From positions 60,775,554 to 60,839,553 of the forward strand of contig OX485803.1 in NCBI GenBank assembly GCA_950295325.1: a DNA stretch of 64,000 bases, read 5' to 3'. Below the pieces are notes generated by a model that was not told the DNA's origin, did no database searches, and saw only the letters and a list, made by a program, of their open reading frames with translations. A program made the translations under genes and the position numbers. How positions within the stretch are numbered: the stretch's first letter is position 1; the number at the start of each line of letters is the position of its first letter. Shown here in pieces: positions 11,952 to 23,587 of the stretch. This DNA is from Polytrichum commune. Taxonomy: Eukaryota > Streptophyta > Polytrichopsida > Polytrichales > Polytrichaceae.

Positions 11952-13664
11952 CGGTCATTATTATGAGCCTTGTGTAGGGAGATCTCCGTGCACCTTGTAC
12001 ATAGCCGGAGCTTGAATTGGAAGGGGTTTTGCAAGTGCCGTCGAGGGGGGGGGGGGGGTCCTTTTGCGGGCGGGCTGCCGTAATTTTGGTTTGACGGATG
12101 GAGGCTCGAGTAGAGTGTAGAGTATGTTGTTGGTACATTTTGTAAGTACCCGTCATCGATTGAGGCCAAAAGCTTACACCTATAGTTTACAATTTGGAGT
12201 TACATATTGGTTATGGCATTTTACCCCAACTTTTTCTACCTACGTAACATAAATAGATAGTGCATGCACATCAAGGAACATAATGTAAGTGGTTTCGTAG
12301 GATATGACGTTCTTAGTAAGAGTCTATAGCGATTTTTAACTCCCCCCATGTGGTAAACCACAGTAGTAGGTGTAAAACGTGTGACTTAGCCTTGCTTGAA
12401 CCCTAAACCCTAAACCCTAAACCATACTTAGCCTTGCCTTGCCTCTTGATCTCACATGAATAGTAATCCTAACCCCTTTATTATATAAGGGGTTCAAATT
12501 ACAGACTTGAAGTGCACTACATCTATGTAAACTCTTCCAATGTCAATGAAGAAATAGTTTGGAATTAGTAAATACTACCTCATAACTAGTATTTCTATTT
12601 CTTAAATTTTTTTTAGAAATTCCATTAAAACCTAATAGACGGGATTTTGAGCCCTTGGGAACCATATCTTAATATTGTACTTGCTCGTTCTTGTCATTTG
12701 CTTTTTTCCATTCCTATGCCTTTCGTTGATTCCTCTATACTAACGCATAAAACTTCGAGCACTTTCTATGTATTCATTTATCCTGAAAAGCACATTGGTA
12801 CAAGATTCCCAACAATTCATTACACATCCCTTTTGATGAAGAAACGAACATGATGTGTCATATCAAAATTTAAGGGTTCTCATAGCCAATAAACCAAGCA
12901 ACCTCTCAACCAACTTCTAGGAGATTTCTTGAACTCAAGATTGTCATCTAATCATGTGCCTTTCATTCACATGCAAATTCTTGTGCATGAAAGCATTGAA
13001 ACTAGAACAAGCATAGGGTTGTGATTGTGAATTCATGTAAAAATTGTATACGTGTAATTTTGAATTCATTTGTTTGCAATTTCATGGTATTAGAAGAAAA
13101 GGTTCGACAACTATCGAGGGTTGACAAGACAAGTGAACTCTCCTCTTGAAATGGTTAAGAGGTCTCTACAAAAGCATAACATTAGTCAACAATATCTTTT
13201 GGTTGGGTGGACCATGGAATCCTAGGAGTATAATCACAACATCTTGCAAATTTGTACAATATTAGCCTGATGATGTAGGAAGACTCTTACTTTGCCGACT
13301 AACGTTATGATGAGCCATGCTCCTCAAACATTCTAATGGTTTTGGACAAGATTGAAAAATCCTCCTTGAGAATACCTATAATCAATTGTGGATATGAATG
13401 AAATAGAGAAAATGTGCTAGGTTTTTCCAAGAGACACAAAGTTGACATATATATTACATTACTTTTGCATGCCAATGAAGCAAATATTGGGTTCCAAGTA
13501 TATGTTAGGACGTACATCTAAACTCTTTGATGGTTTCAACGAAATTGCAATCGATCAACCTAAAGGAACGAAATCTAGTCAAAGATTACCTCAACATTGT
13601 TGTAGAGACGAGGACTAGATGACACACACTGGTGTAATTGGTGTTGAGTGGTCTACCAATAACT
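11952..13664. other. Intergenic DNA
   Basis: Apart from the telomere-like repeat and a G-run at 12045-12058, I recognise nothing. The phrase tttggagttacatattggtt near 12190 resembles the arm of the family I MITE. Confidence 0.4.
12399..12423 (+). repeat. Interstitial telomere-like repeat
   Basis: Three and a half units of the plant telomere motif CCCTAAA in perfect tandem. A run this short usually reflects a telobox or an ancient repair event rather than a former chromosome end. Confidence 0.85.
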
Positions 13665-13667
13665 TTA

Positions 13668-13875
13668 GGGCCGGTTTACACCATGGACCATGAAGTTGGA
13701 CCATGGAAGATGATAGAAGATGGCCTTTTTCCAGGGTCCGACTTAATGGTCCAACTTCCATTGTCCATTTGCTTATAAAAATCAATCTACAAAGGCTTTG
13801 GACCCCTCATTAGGTGTAAATTGAATGTGGACCAAGAGGAACGACCATGCACCAAAAAGTGAATGTGCATATTTG
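13668..13875 (+). repeat. Family D MITE, left-end fragment
   Basis: Starts gggccggtttacaccatgga after a TTA and aligns with the left 200 bases of the intact copy at 16356-16857, including gtggaccaagaggaa. The right terminus was not found, so the copy is truncated. Confidence 0.65.
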
Positions 13876-14384
13876 AAGATACATAAACGAAGGTCCAATT
13901 TTCAATCCAATTTATACAATTCATGAAATTGATTTTGTGAGCTTGTGAATACGGGTACCAAATCATGAAAGTACTCACAACATGTAGTGAAATTAGTTGA
14001 AAGTTCAAGTTAAATTGGTTGTTTATATAGTGAACTTCGTTCAGGATTCAAATGAAATTGGCATAACCTATTGCTAAATTGATTTATAAAATCTTGAAAT
14101 AGAGTTTGCACTTTTGTGAATTCATCTTACCAAAGCAATTGTTTGAACGTTCAAAGGGAGGTGCACTCATTATGGGTTTTATGTACAAGACGGTCCTTCC
14201 AGAACACAATGACAATGTTTTTCAATCCGGGCAGGGATGGGCATCGTTTTCCAAAAATTAAAAAAGAACCAAAAAAAAAAAACCAACAAGAAATTTCAGG
14301 TGGGCTGCCCAGAGCTAGCTAGACGCGGGTCCCACCTGGATAGACCCCCTTACAAATGCTCGAATAGTTTAAGAGAACCGACCG

Positions 14385-14922
14385 CTAGTTCCACATGAAT
14401 GGATGAATGAGTTTGAGAAATAACCGGTTCAAGTTCAAAGTTGAGGAAAACTACCGATCATTTTTGAAAAAAAATTAAAATATACCTCAAATTCAATAAC
14501 GAAACCCAAAAGATGTTAACATGTAACGGGGTTGAATTTGGGAACACCAGGGATCAGTGTGTATGTTTGACTATTTTCATTTGGCGTTCAACTTCAAATC
14601 CAAAGTGTCATGTGGACTTTTTTTTAAAAAAGAATGAATGTCAATTAAAATCTACATTTCCTTCTAAATGTCACCTCAATGTCACATGCCCAATAATACG
14701 TGTCATTTCAATTTCTATAATGTCAATTGACGTGTGGTTTTTTTAATTCACAAGTCACACTACATGTCAAATTCTAAATCGTACGTGTCAATTGAGTGCA
14801 TTTTTATTGTTTTTGTGCAAGTTTTTGTGTGTCAAATGTAAAAAAACTTGCAAAAACCTTGTGAAAAATACACACTGCTAGGGATCTCGGCCGGTTATGC
14901 CCAAAGTTCTCCTTGGACATTG
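14385..14922 (+). mobile_element. Family A hAT-like MITE (copy 2), interrupted
   Basis: The two parts (about 14385-14554 and 14878-14922) align with 7870-8075, sharing gagtttgagaaataacc, agatgt(c/t)aacatgtaac and gttatgcccaaa. A 323-bp element splits them. The outer ends are decayed, and I could not confirm this copy's own duplication. Confidence 0.7.
14555..14877 (+). mobile_element. MITE derived from the hAT at 3592-5446
   Basis: The terminal repeat cagtgtgtatgtttgac matches the hAT element's ends. About 160 bases next to each terminus are the reverse complement of that element's subterminal regions, for example gtgtcatttcaatttct and cgtgtggttttttt. The transposase region is deleted. Flanks ccagggat (14547-14554) and ctagggat (14878-14885) are an 8-bp duplication with one mismatch. 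It is therefore a deletion derivative that could be mobilised by the same transposase. Confidence 0.88.
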
Positions 14923-16352
14923 GAGCTTAAAGAGAGCACTTCGCTGTTGATTTTAAAATAACACCAAATCAAGTTTAAAAACATCTCGTAATTCAACAAA
15001 ATCCTCTGAACTTCAAAGTGTACCCTAAACCTTAATTGTCCTTTTAGAATAATGCCTTATCCACCCGTATTGCCTATAAAATCCGCCCTATTGTGCCCAT
15101 CATTCCGCCTTATTATCCTATAAGTTGCAGTCGAAAGTGCGACCAAAGTGGGACAGATCACATGATGCTTTTGATAACTAATGTACATGATTTCAGGGCC
15201 AGATTGGTAGATCTCGGGGGGCATATTGGTAGATCTGAGGGGTAAATCTCCAGGATTATCTTGATATTTCGTAGACCTAGATTTAGGCTACGTACCATGG
15301 ATTCTAAAGCGGGCAAACCCTGTCTCTGTATCAGGCGCATACCCGGACCCGGTCAGGGTATCATTGACCAGCCCGGCGATTGCAGGCCAGGTGGGCCGTG
15401 ACAGGGACCCGGGATTTCCTCAGGGCCGGCCGCGGATATCACGGGCGTCTGCCAGGGTGGTGCGGATTGGATGCACTTGGCGGGCGGACCATGACTTTCA
15501 TCCATCCTCGCCTGCACGGTTGGATGAAACTACACCGTTTATCCCGATTATTAGCGCATGTGGTACTAATTCCCGAATCGCGCATTGTTTTCGCCAAGTC
15601 TTGGGATTAGTGAGGGAAGAATTCTCTTATTTTACGAGTGAGACTAAATTTGTGAACACGTGCTCATTTACCATACATTTCAAGAAGAGTATTGAGGTTT
15701 TCATAACATATTTTGTAGGGGACATGCTTCTGAACCCTCGAGAGTTAGTATGCTAAGTTGGAGTTCACCTTCTTAGAGTTGTTGTGAGGTCCACGTACAA
15801 TTTATGGATATTTACTTCAGCCCATGGAGCCTGTTCCTCGCTTCTACACATTTAACTCGGATTTCTCGAGTGTCATGCACACTCATACTTTTGCTCTTTG
15901 ATATTCTCAATTCTTGGTTTTATTCTTCAGCGAACAAACCAAGATGGTTTTGTTTTGAATCTGGAAATGACGATCTTCGTGATTTGCAACTGCTGATTGG
16001 ATGAGATACCTTTCGGTCATATCAACACGCCACGTGGTTTGTGGAGTTGGAAGCGCCTACGATATAGGGCCACACGCATTGTATTAGATATTTCTCATAC
16101 TTCCACGTACTATGAGCATACCATTCTTCAACATTTGTACAACTCGATCTTTCATATCCTAATAAATAGGTTTAGAGTATGCATATCCATATCTTCATAA
16201 TAAAGATGGTATTTCCTCCTCTAGTTTCAATCCAAGTGGGACAATCTCCCCGTTCAAAGGAGACACTCGATAGTGGGGACAAAAAGAAAATTGTATGTGT
16301 ACTCTATATTAAGATGGATAATGGATGAAGAGGGCCATGCTTTTGAGCAATG
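14923..16352. other. Intergenic DNA with a GC-rich patch
   Basis: A patch at about 15290-15530 is far richer in GC and CpG than its surroundings. It follows a direct repeat of the form attggtagatct near 15194 and 15224. The open frames of 130 codons (15364) and 76 codons (15380) there resemble nothing known. The patch could be a transferred or duplicated promoter island, or an uncharacterised repeat. Confidence 0.35.
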
Positions 16353-16355
16353 TTA

Positions 16356-16857
16356 GGGGCGGTTTACACTATGGACCATGAAGTCGTCCCACGTAAGAGG
16401 CCTATTTTGCGTGGGACGACTTCCATGGTTCGAGTTACTAAAATATTAGTTTTCATGGTTCATGGGCCCTTCACTAGGTGTAAACCGAATGTGGACCAAG
16501 AGGAATGACCACACACCAAAAAGTGAAGGTGCTGATTTTTTTAATACATGCCCAAAAAAAACCGGGAAAAAATATATTAAAAAAACAAATTCGGCCAATG
16601 GCTGATTTTCAGCCTTACGGCTCCCTTGATTTCCGTTGAGTCGAGCATTTTGCCTCGCCTCAACGGAAAACCCATTGGACCATGGCACATTATCCAAATG
16701 GCAGATTTTAGTAGTTTTTGGGGACCTCAAAGTTAGTGGTCATTCTCCTTTTTTCAAGGTAGTGTAAAGCCAAATGGGACCAAGAGCACTTTACTCTCCA
16801 ATCACAGATTTTAGAATTTCATGGTCATGGCTCTTGGTCCATAGTGTAAACCGCCCC
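16356..16857. mobile_element. Family D MITE, Tourist/PIF-like, with TTA TSD
   Basis: The left end ggggcggtttacactatgga and the right end tccatagtgtaaaccgcccc are a perfect inverted repeat of at least 20 bases. Both sides are flanked by TTA (16353-16355, 16858-16860), typical of PIF/Harbinger elements. The 502-bp interior holds further palindromes, such as gtcgtcccacg at 16393 paired with cgtgggacgac at 16412. No transposase is present. Confidence 0.9.
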
Positions 16858-16860
16858 TTA

Positions 16861-18416
16861 AGTTTAAATAGTGTGGGCTACAACGACTTTTGTTTATCTA
16901 TACTCACATGTAAGTACTGAAAGAAAATGTTCCAAGTTCCAACACCATCACTTGATACAACCTTTTTTTTTGTTGATGTAGTCCAACCTTTCACTTCGAG
17001 TGCTCTAAGAATTAGTGTGGGATTAGCATGAATTAGTGTGAGCCACATTAATGATCACAGCTATGAAATTTGGTGTAATTGTACATGTAATGTATTGTTA
17101 TTTTGAAGAACTCTAAGTGAATGAAACTGGAATATGGGTATTCAAACATTATTAGTATGAGTTGTCACTCTAATTCTCATGGTTTTGATAGTTAGAACAA
17201 CATCAAACCTACATGACCAAGTCATGGCTCCTTGGCCATCACCTTCATAAATTCCTATGAATTTATTGTGGGCTCCAAGATTCTTGTGAATGAACTCAGC
17301 TTTCTCATCTTATTTGTGGATCGACTCAAATTTAGGGCTTGCAAATCAAAGTTGTATTCTATAGGTGGAGGGAAAGTAACCATTTTAGACACTTCTACCT
17401 TGAACAACCGAATCCTTACACCACCATTTGTGTTGTTTAGGCCCCAAAAAATTGTCGACAATTCCATATTACTTAGTGTTTTTAACACATTTCTTGATGC
17501 ATGTGTGGGAAGTTGAAATGCCCATGCAAGGGTTGAGAAAATATGACATTTCTTATTTACTAAGCATGTATGATCATATCCTCAAAACTATGGAGAGGTC
17601 GGACTGTTCCAATGAGGTAGATGGGGGTTAACTTGGTTAGCTTCCTTAATTGGACACCTATTTTTGGTTCTTAATCAACAGTAAAATCATTTTAATTCAG
17701 CGGGTGTGTAATACATGGTGATTTAGCCGTCGCATTGATGATACTTGGGTTAGTCACCTTTGCAAAAGTGAAACTACACCCACCATCCTCCATAACGAGG
17801 AGTGCTATTCACCGAGTTATGACATGTTTGATTTTGTGCGCTTGAGGTGGGCAAATTAGGAGGCGCTATGTGGCTGTGAGGTGCCCACCAGCTTGTATTG
17901 TGGGCATTCTATAATGAAAAAACAATTCCGCAACATTTTATTTTACACGTGACCACTTTAGAGACATGACACAACCAATATTGGCTTTAAACTTGGTGTT
18001 TATTGACAAATGGCACGTGTAGAATCTGCTCACGATTTTGTCCACTTACAAAACATTGGATGATAAAAGAGTTCCCCCCCCCCCCCCCAAGAACACCACC
18101 ACATTGGGAAGTAGAGAATATTCGATTCAGGAGCCTAGATCGACACCTTCCTCAACTCCGATTTCAGCGATTTCAAATTCTTTGGTCATGTTTCGCAATT
18201 GCTAACCCGCTCACTCTTCTAATGCTCGAATCCATTGACTAAATGATTCCGCAAAGCTATAGGTGTCCACGCTAACCTCGTCTACCTCCTTACACCTACT
18301 CATCGAAAGTTCGATGGACTTGCAACTTCAAATTCTTATTCTCAAGGGTCAACCCACACACGTCCAAGACGCCTTGCGTCACGAGAGTAAGAGTTATGGG
18401 TGTCCTCCCTACTGCT
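16861..18416. other. AT-rich intergenic DNA
   Basis: No supported gene. A 15-base C-run lies at 18074-18088. Chance open frames at 17232-17631 have no recognisable motif. Confidence 0.4.
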
Positions 18417-18497
18417 ATAAATGGCATTTCGTAGTTGACACATCTACATGTAGATGTCCCTATATATGTACATATATAACTACGAAATGCCATTTAT
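18417..18497. repeat. Nested palindrome (cruciform-prone)
   Basis: The outer arms ataaatggcatttcgtagtt and aactacgaaatgccatttat are perfect complements. Between them lie two smaller palindromes, acatctacatgtagatgt and tatatatgtacatatata. The whole unit is about 80 bases. It could be a very small foldback element or a replication-slippage product. Confidence 0.8.
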
Positions 18498-18588
18498 AAC
18501 ACACTTATTGACATTTCCTAGTCCTCCCTTAGGACATGGCGAGGAATTTCAAACGGTTGACAAACTAGCTAGCTAGGGCTCAACAAAA

Positions 18589-18755
18589 CAGTGTCCCGGA
18601 AGATTTTGGGTCAATACCCTAGCCAGTTGCTTCCATGGTCCAACCGATTACATGTTGACATCTTTTGGTTTTTCTTTATTAATTTGGAGGTATATCCATC
18701 CTCTAAATCCCTCTAGCTAGAACGATTTGGTTGTCTTCTCAACCGGTTCATGTGT
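18589..18755 (-). repeat. Family A hAT-like MITE (copy 3), truncated
   Basis: On the minus strand this matches copies 1 and 2: the terminal cagtgtcccggaag at 18589, then agatgtcaacatgtaa and the ccggttgag region. The other terminus is not recognisable, so the copy is partial. Confidence 0.6.
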
Positions 18756-19582
18756 ATATATACTAGAAAGCGCTCGATTCTCTCCCTTCGTTGATGTCGG
18801 TTTTGATTGTGTTGACTTTCATGTGCAATCGGAGAGAACATAAGGGGCGGTGGCAAATGAGGAATGAGATCACATTCCTCCCGCCTCATGCTCTTCGTTG
18901 ACAAGAGGTGGCATCCGCATATTCTAAAGAGGAGGCCGGCCACACGCGTTCAAAAACGACGGTTTCAAGACGGGGTTTGGTAAGCCATGGTAAGAGAATT
19001 CAAGCCTTCACGTGTTCCTAACTTTGAGGAGCCTAATTTCAAGGTTGGTCCCTCTTCTTCTTTTCTGGCTAGAACCGTCCCGTTCTCAAATCCAACTGGA
19101 ATTGGAAGCCTTGCAAAACTGTCGTCTTGGATTGGAGTTGACAATGGATGTATACACCCAATAACAAGAGGCACCAACCTTGAAACCAAGTAATTGCTAT
19201 TAAAATTTCTAAATATGGTTTTTGCACCAATCCGTAGATGACAATTCGTAATAATCCACACATAAACAACTATATGATGGTATCTTTTCAAAGAAAGAGT
19301 TTGCAATCAAAGACTTTGATAGTTTATAGTTGCTTGTTGAAATGTTCACAGTAATAGTATGAGTGCTCCCCATAGATGGGGAATCCCGGAATTAAAGGAG
19401 AGTTATGCTCATGTGATACATGGTCCCATGGAACACAGCCAAGGCATTGTGTAACATTGTGTCATTTCGACCTAGGAATGCCTATCTTTGACACTTGTAA
19501 AACACCATTTTAAAGTATAAGGCGCCCTTCTAGCCATAACCACACTCTTGGGAAAATTTGAATCACCATTCCCGTGAGGCTA
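18756..19582. other. Intergenic DNA
   Basis: The 113-codon minus-strand frame at 18965-19306 and its overlapping frames have no recognisable domain. I see nothing else. Confidence 0.35.
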
Positions 19583-19585
19583 TAA

Positions 19586-20047
19586 GGGCCGCTTTATGCA
19601 CAAACCAAGAGCCATGACCATGAAAGTTTGAGGGTCCTTGAAAATCATCCAAATGCCATGTTCTAGGAGGTAGACATCCATCTTTGTAATTGATGGTCCC
19701 TCAAGTTTAGTATAAAGTGAAAGTGGACCATGTTGAGGGACTGCAACATATGTCCGGGTTCAAGTTCCACCCTGACAATGTAATATTTCCTAGAGGCCAA
19801 TGACAATCTACTTGATTTCCACGGCCCTCGGTTTTGTATTAGACCCACCTATTGTTGATGGGCCTAATGCAATATCCAACAGATCATGAAACATCATCCA
19901 CTTGCTTTCATGTAAGATGATATGTACATTTTTCATCCATTTGAGTTCTTTGGTGCCCTGTGCCTTTGAGATTTAGTGTCAAGTGACCAATCACATAATT
20001 TGTATATCATGGATCAAGGGCCCTCAAACTCTAGAGTAAAGCGACCC
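19586..20047. mobile_element. Family E MITE (copy E4)
   Basis: The left end gggccgctttatgcacaaac and the right end agtaaagcgaccc are inverted repeats. The left side continues ccaagagccatgaccatg, the phrase shared by families D and E. TA/TAA flanks are present, but the exact duplication is ambiguous by one base. Confidence 0.7.
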
Positions 20048-20822
20048 TTAAGGCCGTCCATAAGCTCTACCAAAAGGCAACCCAAGGTTTAGCATCCCTA
20101 TGGTATGTCGTGTTGAAATATATCACAAGGTTGTCTTAATCACAATAAAGGCTTGAGTGGCAAATAGTGGTCACACGGGTCCAATAAAGGTGTTTATGTA
20201 GTTTAGGGTTTAGGCATGCAACCCCTATTGTAGACGGTTTCAACTCCACAAAGAATTTGGGCCATTGAATTGGCTTTGAAATTGTGTCACCTGGTTAGCA
20301 ACTACAATTGACAAAAATCTCCACGTCAAGTTTTAAAATCATCACAAAGTTGCAAGAATTACAAGTGTCCAAGGTGAAAAATAAATTTTGACCTCAAAAC
20401 TATCACATAGGTCCTTCCAATTATGTTCATTATTGAGCCTTGATTCTTGAATGATTGATGTATGATGTGCTCAAGATATGTTAGCCACACCAATGACTAT
20501 GAAAAGACACATGTTCCATTTGGGAGCTCCACCTTCTCATTTAGTGCGAGGAGTTCAAAATTTGATTGATTTAAAAACAACTAGTGAAAGCAAGGGCCAT
20601 GGGAGCTAGGGATATGGCTAGGAGAATTGAGTTAGGGACTAGAAGAAACAGAGAAAGAAAAGAAAAAAGGAACATCCATGTTTTTACATCAATGTGTGAT
20701 GTTTGCTCACCATCTACTACACATGACCGTACGTATGATCATTCCGGGTGGGGGGGGGGGGGGGGGGGGGAGGGGAGGTGGCTTGATACATGTTCTCACA
20801 AGTGGACCTTTTGTGATTGTTA

Positions 20823-21216
20823 GAGCATCCTCAATCGGTCTAGGTAAAGCTCACTGCAAACCAAAACCTATCTTTTGACTGACCTAAAATTAGAAACTGA
20901 AATTACCATCATTAGAAGCACACCTAAATAAACGTGAGATATTTCTCAAGAAAAAAGAATTGTAAAAATTTGACGTAGGTGAAATCCCTCATTGAAAACA
21001 CCACATTTTCAAAATTTAGAGGGAGTGCACCAAATCTTGCTTTAAAATGGAAAGATCCTCCCACACTCCCTCCAAATTTTTGACATTTAGAGGGAGTGTG
21101 GGAGGATCTGTCCATTTTAAGCAAGATTTGGTGCACTCCCTCTAAATTTTGAGCAATTTTAAGCAAGATAGGTCTTGGTTTGCAGTGAGCTTTACCTAGA
21201 CCGACTGAGGATACTC
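20823..21216. mobile_element. Tourist-like MITE with TTA TSD and inner hairpin
   Basis: The ends gagcatcctcaatcggtcta and tagaccgactgaggatactc are inverted repeats; the arms run about 54 bases, through aggtaaagctcactgcaaacc. TTA flanks both sides (20820-20822, 21217-21219). A second long inverted repeat lies inside (about 21010-21080 against 21085-21152), built on tttagagggagtg and its complement. It would fold into a stem of roughly 65 bp. No protein is encoded. Confidence 0.9.
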
Positions 21217-21289
21217 TTAGTTATCTAGTATATGTTAGTTAATATAAACCACTAATAGACAATATAATCAATAAAGGATGGAAGGTAGA

Positions 21290-21560
21290 CCCACTAATAG
21301 ACATCACGGCTGGTGCTAGGGCAACACACACACACACACCCCTTCTATGAAAAATACTTAAAATCCCCAAAATAAACATCAAACACACATTTGAGGAAAT
21401 CAATGTCATTGCCATACAACATGCCATGTCCATAATCCTACACAAAAGGAGAATAGAAAACCACGAACCACTACCAACATACACACAACCTACATAACAA
21501 CCCCAAATACCCACCAAAAAATAAATAATCAAGATTAAAAGAAAAATAATAAAATGCCAA
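21290..21560 (+). pseudogene. LINE ORF2 C-terminal remnant (copy 3)
   Basis: The plus strand encodes ITAGARAT near 21302, an expanded ACACAC stretch, then after frameshifts EEINVIAIQHAMSIILHKRR near 21395 followed by ENHEPLP. These are equivalent to the HQIAIKYLIYLVLNKRKL block of copy 1 on the minus strand. The sequence is A/C-rich and the sense is opposite to copies 1 and 2. The reverse transcriptase core is absent. Confidence 0.6.
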
Positions 21561-21867
21561 CAAGAGCCAAAGAATTGTTACAACTCACGGCAAGGGTTGA
21601 TGGCCATATGTTCCACCAAGTAAACTCACATAGCATATGCCAAATTACTTACATCACAATACAATGCTCGTAAGAGGCCATCAAGAACCGGTGTTAATAA
21701 CCCCCACATTTAAAGAACCACTAAGTAGCCCACTCGGAGACTACCACATGAAGAAACACAAAACACATACCCTTATAAACATCACAATCACATTAACATC
21801 ACCAATACAAAAATCATCCAATCACTAAGTTTCCATGGTCACCTTGGTTACCTTGGTTACTATAGTG

Positions 21868-22006
21868 CCCACCCCGAGAGGGGTTAGTAGTCTTGCACCA
21901 TTGTTATTATGCCCAATGGGCATAATACCAAGGGTGGGTCGAACGGGCATTTCAATCACGCTGATCCCATAAGGACGAGCTCTCTCTCTCTCTCTCTCTC
22001 TCTCGG
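21868..22006 (+). repeat. Diverged body of the S2-type SINE
   Basis: The phrases atagtgcccaccccgagagg, tatgcccaatgggcataat, cgaacgggcatttcaatcacg and the CT tail (21982-22005) match the body of the SINE at 10398-10762 in the opposite orientation. The tRNA head is not visible. The CT tail abuts the end of the minus-strand LINE remnant. Confidence 0.55.
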
Positions 22007-22007
22007 T

Positions 22008-22720
22008 TTAGTGTTTTATTTTTAGTCCAATGGGATCGGGGCTTGTTTCTTTTCTAGTTTTCTTTTGTTTAGAACAATGTGTGTTAGATTTTTTATGGCG
22101 ATCTACAAGAGTGTCTTCATTATTTTGTGGATTTTGAGGGTGGTATTTGGAGGTCTTGGAGGTGTTTGATGGTTGTTGTATGTATGCTCCACGTACGCCT
22201 GCTATGATGATGATGATGGGCAACAATGTTTCTCATCCAAGTTAGACTAGGATTGGGTGGAGGATAACATATTTACCTAATTTGCGGGTTGTGGTTTCTG
22301 CATGAAATCTATTGTTGCAATATGTGAATTCGAATATATGCACTTTGATATTTGGGCTAGGCGCAAAGGGTGGTTGGGTTGTAGGGGGGGCACCTATTAT
22401 GTGCAGTATGTCGAGCATGGCATATGCATCTTGGAGAATATCATGTGCATGGTAGTAGCCATGAGGGTACGGTGGTCTTAGGTATGTGGTCATTGAATTG
22501 TCGGTGTTTATGAGTGTGAAGCATTGTGTTGTAGGGTGGGCAAGTGGTGTGTTTGCAAGCATGTGTGCCGCTTTTATTATGTTTGCAGGTGCATAAATTG
22601 TTTATGTGCTTATTTGTGCAACATGATAGTATGTGGAGGCGGGTGTCATCTTGTTGGGTTGTACATAAGTTACATAGTGGTGAAATATCTTATTGAAATT
22701 TATTATTATTATTATTAATT
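22008..22720 (-). pseudogene. LINE ORF2 C-terminal remnant (copy 2)
   Basis: The minus strand carries NTPLAHPTTQCFTLINTDNS near 22530, LDILHIIGAPPTTQPPF near 22400 and VHIFEFTYCNNRFHAETT near 22330. An AGVRGA block lies near 22200. The order and motifs match copy 1, but the strand is broken by frameshifts. It lies tail-to-tail with copy 3. Together they explain the abrupt switch from A/C-rich to G/T-rich plus strand near 22 kb. Confidence 0.62.
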
Positions 22721-23299
22721 TTGGGGGGTAAATTCCTAGGTATCTCCCATAGCATAATGTAAGGGTTTAGGTGATTTGCACATCAATTATCCCAAAGCTA
22801 TCCCAAAATAGGTTTGACTATTTGAGGTGGATGTCAGAGTTGGATAATTATTTGTTTATATAAGGGATAGTGTTTTTTACTTGAGAAATGGTGGCGTTTT
22901 CATTTTTGTTTTTTTTTGTTTTTTCATGTTTTTTTTTAATGCATCTTTTCAAGTTTCGGACTAATCCATCATGTTGTAGGGGGTTGGAGGGGTCGATGGG
23001 CAATATGGTGTTTGGTGTCCAATCATGTGAAATGCAGTGTCCAAGATATGTGGGGTTTTTGTTATTTTTCTGTCCAAGTATGTTTGTGTGTGCCCTAACT
23101 TTGCAAATGGTGATATTTATTTATTTATTTATTGGGGGGGGGGGGGAGGGGGTGGTAGAGACTTATTAGGTCATGTGCGCATTCCATGAACCATCACGAC
23201 CACTGAAACTAAATTAAAATTTGCACTGGATAGTGAAGGCCGTTGACGTAGAATTTTTTTGTGGAACCTAGTAGTTGCACATATTTTATGTTACATGGG
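22721..23299. other. G/T-rich intergenic DNA
   Basis: May continue the LINE on the minus strand, but I recognise no motif. A TTTA microsatellite followed by a G-run (23134-23146) is present. Confidence 0.35.
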
Positions 23300-23310
23300 T
23301 GCATGTCAAA

Positions 23311-23576
23311 TCCAAGATGACCCTAAACTACCGGGTGATAGTGGAGAGGTACCCATTTCCGAGTGGAGTGGTTGGTGGTTCGAATCCTGCTATGAAATCT
23401 TCTCTCTACCTGACGAAAAAAACTAGCTAGGTAGGTAGGAAGCCAAGAGCCCAACCACTGGAAGGTAGGCAGTAAACCCTACCCTACACCAAAAGGATTT
23501 TTGAGAAGGGTAGGGCCAACATGCTCAAATTCACGTCGGATTGCCCAACGTTGATTATTTACTCTCTTTTTTATTG
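23311..23576 (+). mobile_element. tRNA-derived SINE (type S1), copy 2
   Basis: The head contains ccgggtgatagtggagaggt, an A-box-like segment, and the B box ggttcgaatcc, a perfect match to the tRNA B-box consensus. The body matches 34085-34338. The 3' end is aacgttgattattt followed by a T-rich tail. Candidate duplication: tgcatgtcaaa (23300-23310) and tgcatgtctaa (23577-23587), with one mismatch. Confidence 0.78.
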
Positions 23577-23587
23577 CATGTCTAAGC

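Noticed and set aside
18965..19306. 113-codon minus-strand frame
   Set aside because: It overlaps frames on both strands of similar length and shows no recognisable motif.
23311..23400. Possible tRNA gene
   Set aside because: The B box is perfect, but no cloverleaf or acceptor stem pairs, and the segment is the head of a SINE with flanking duplication.
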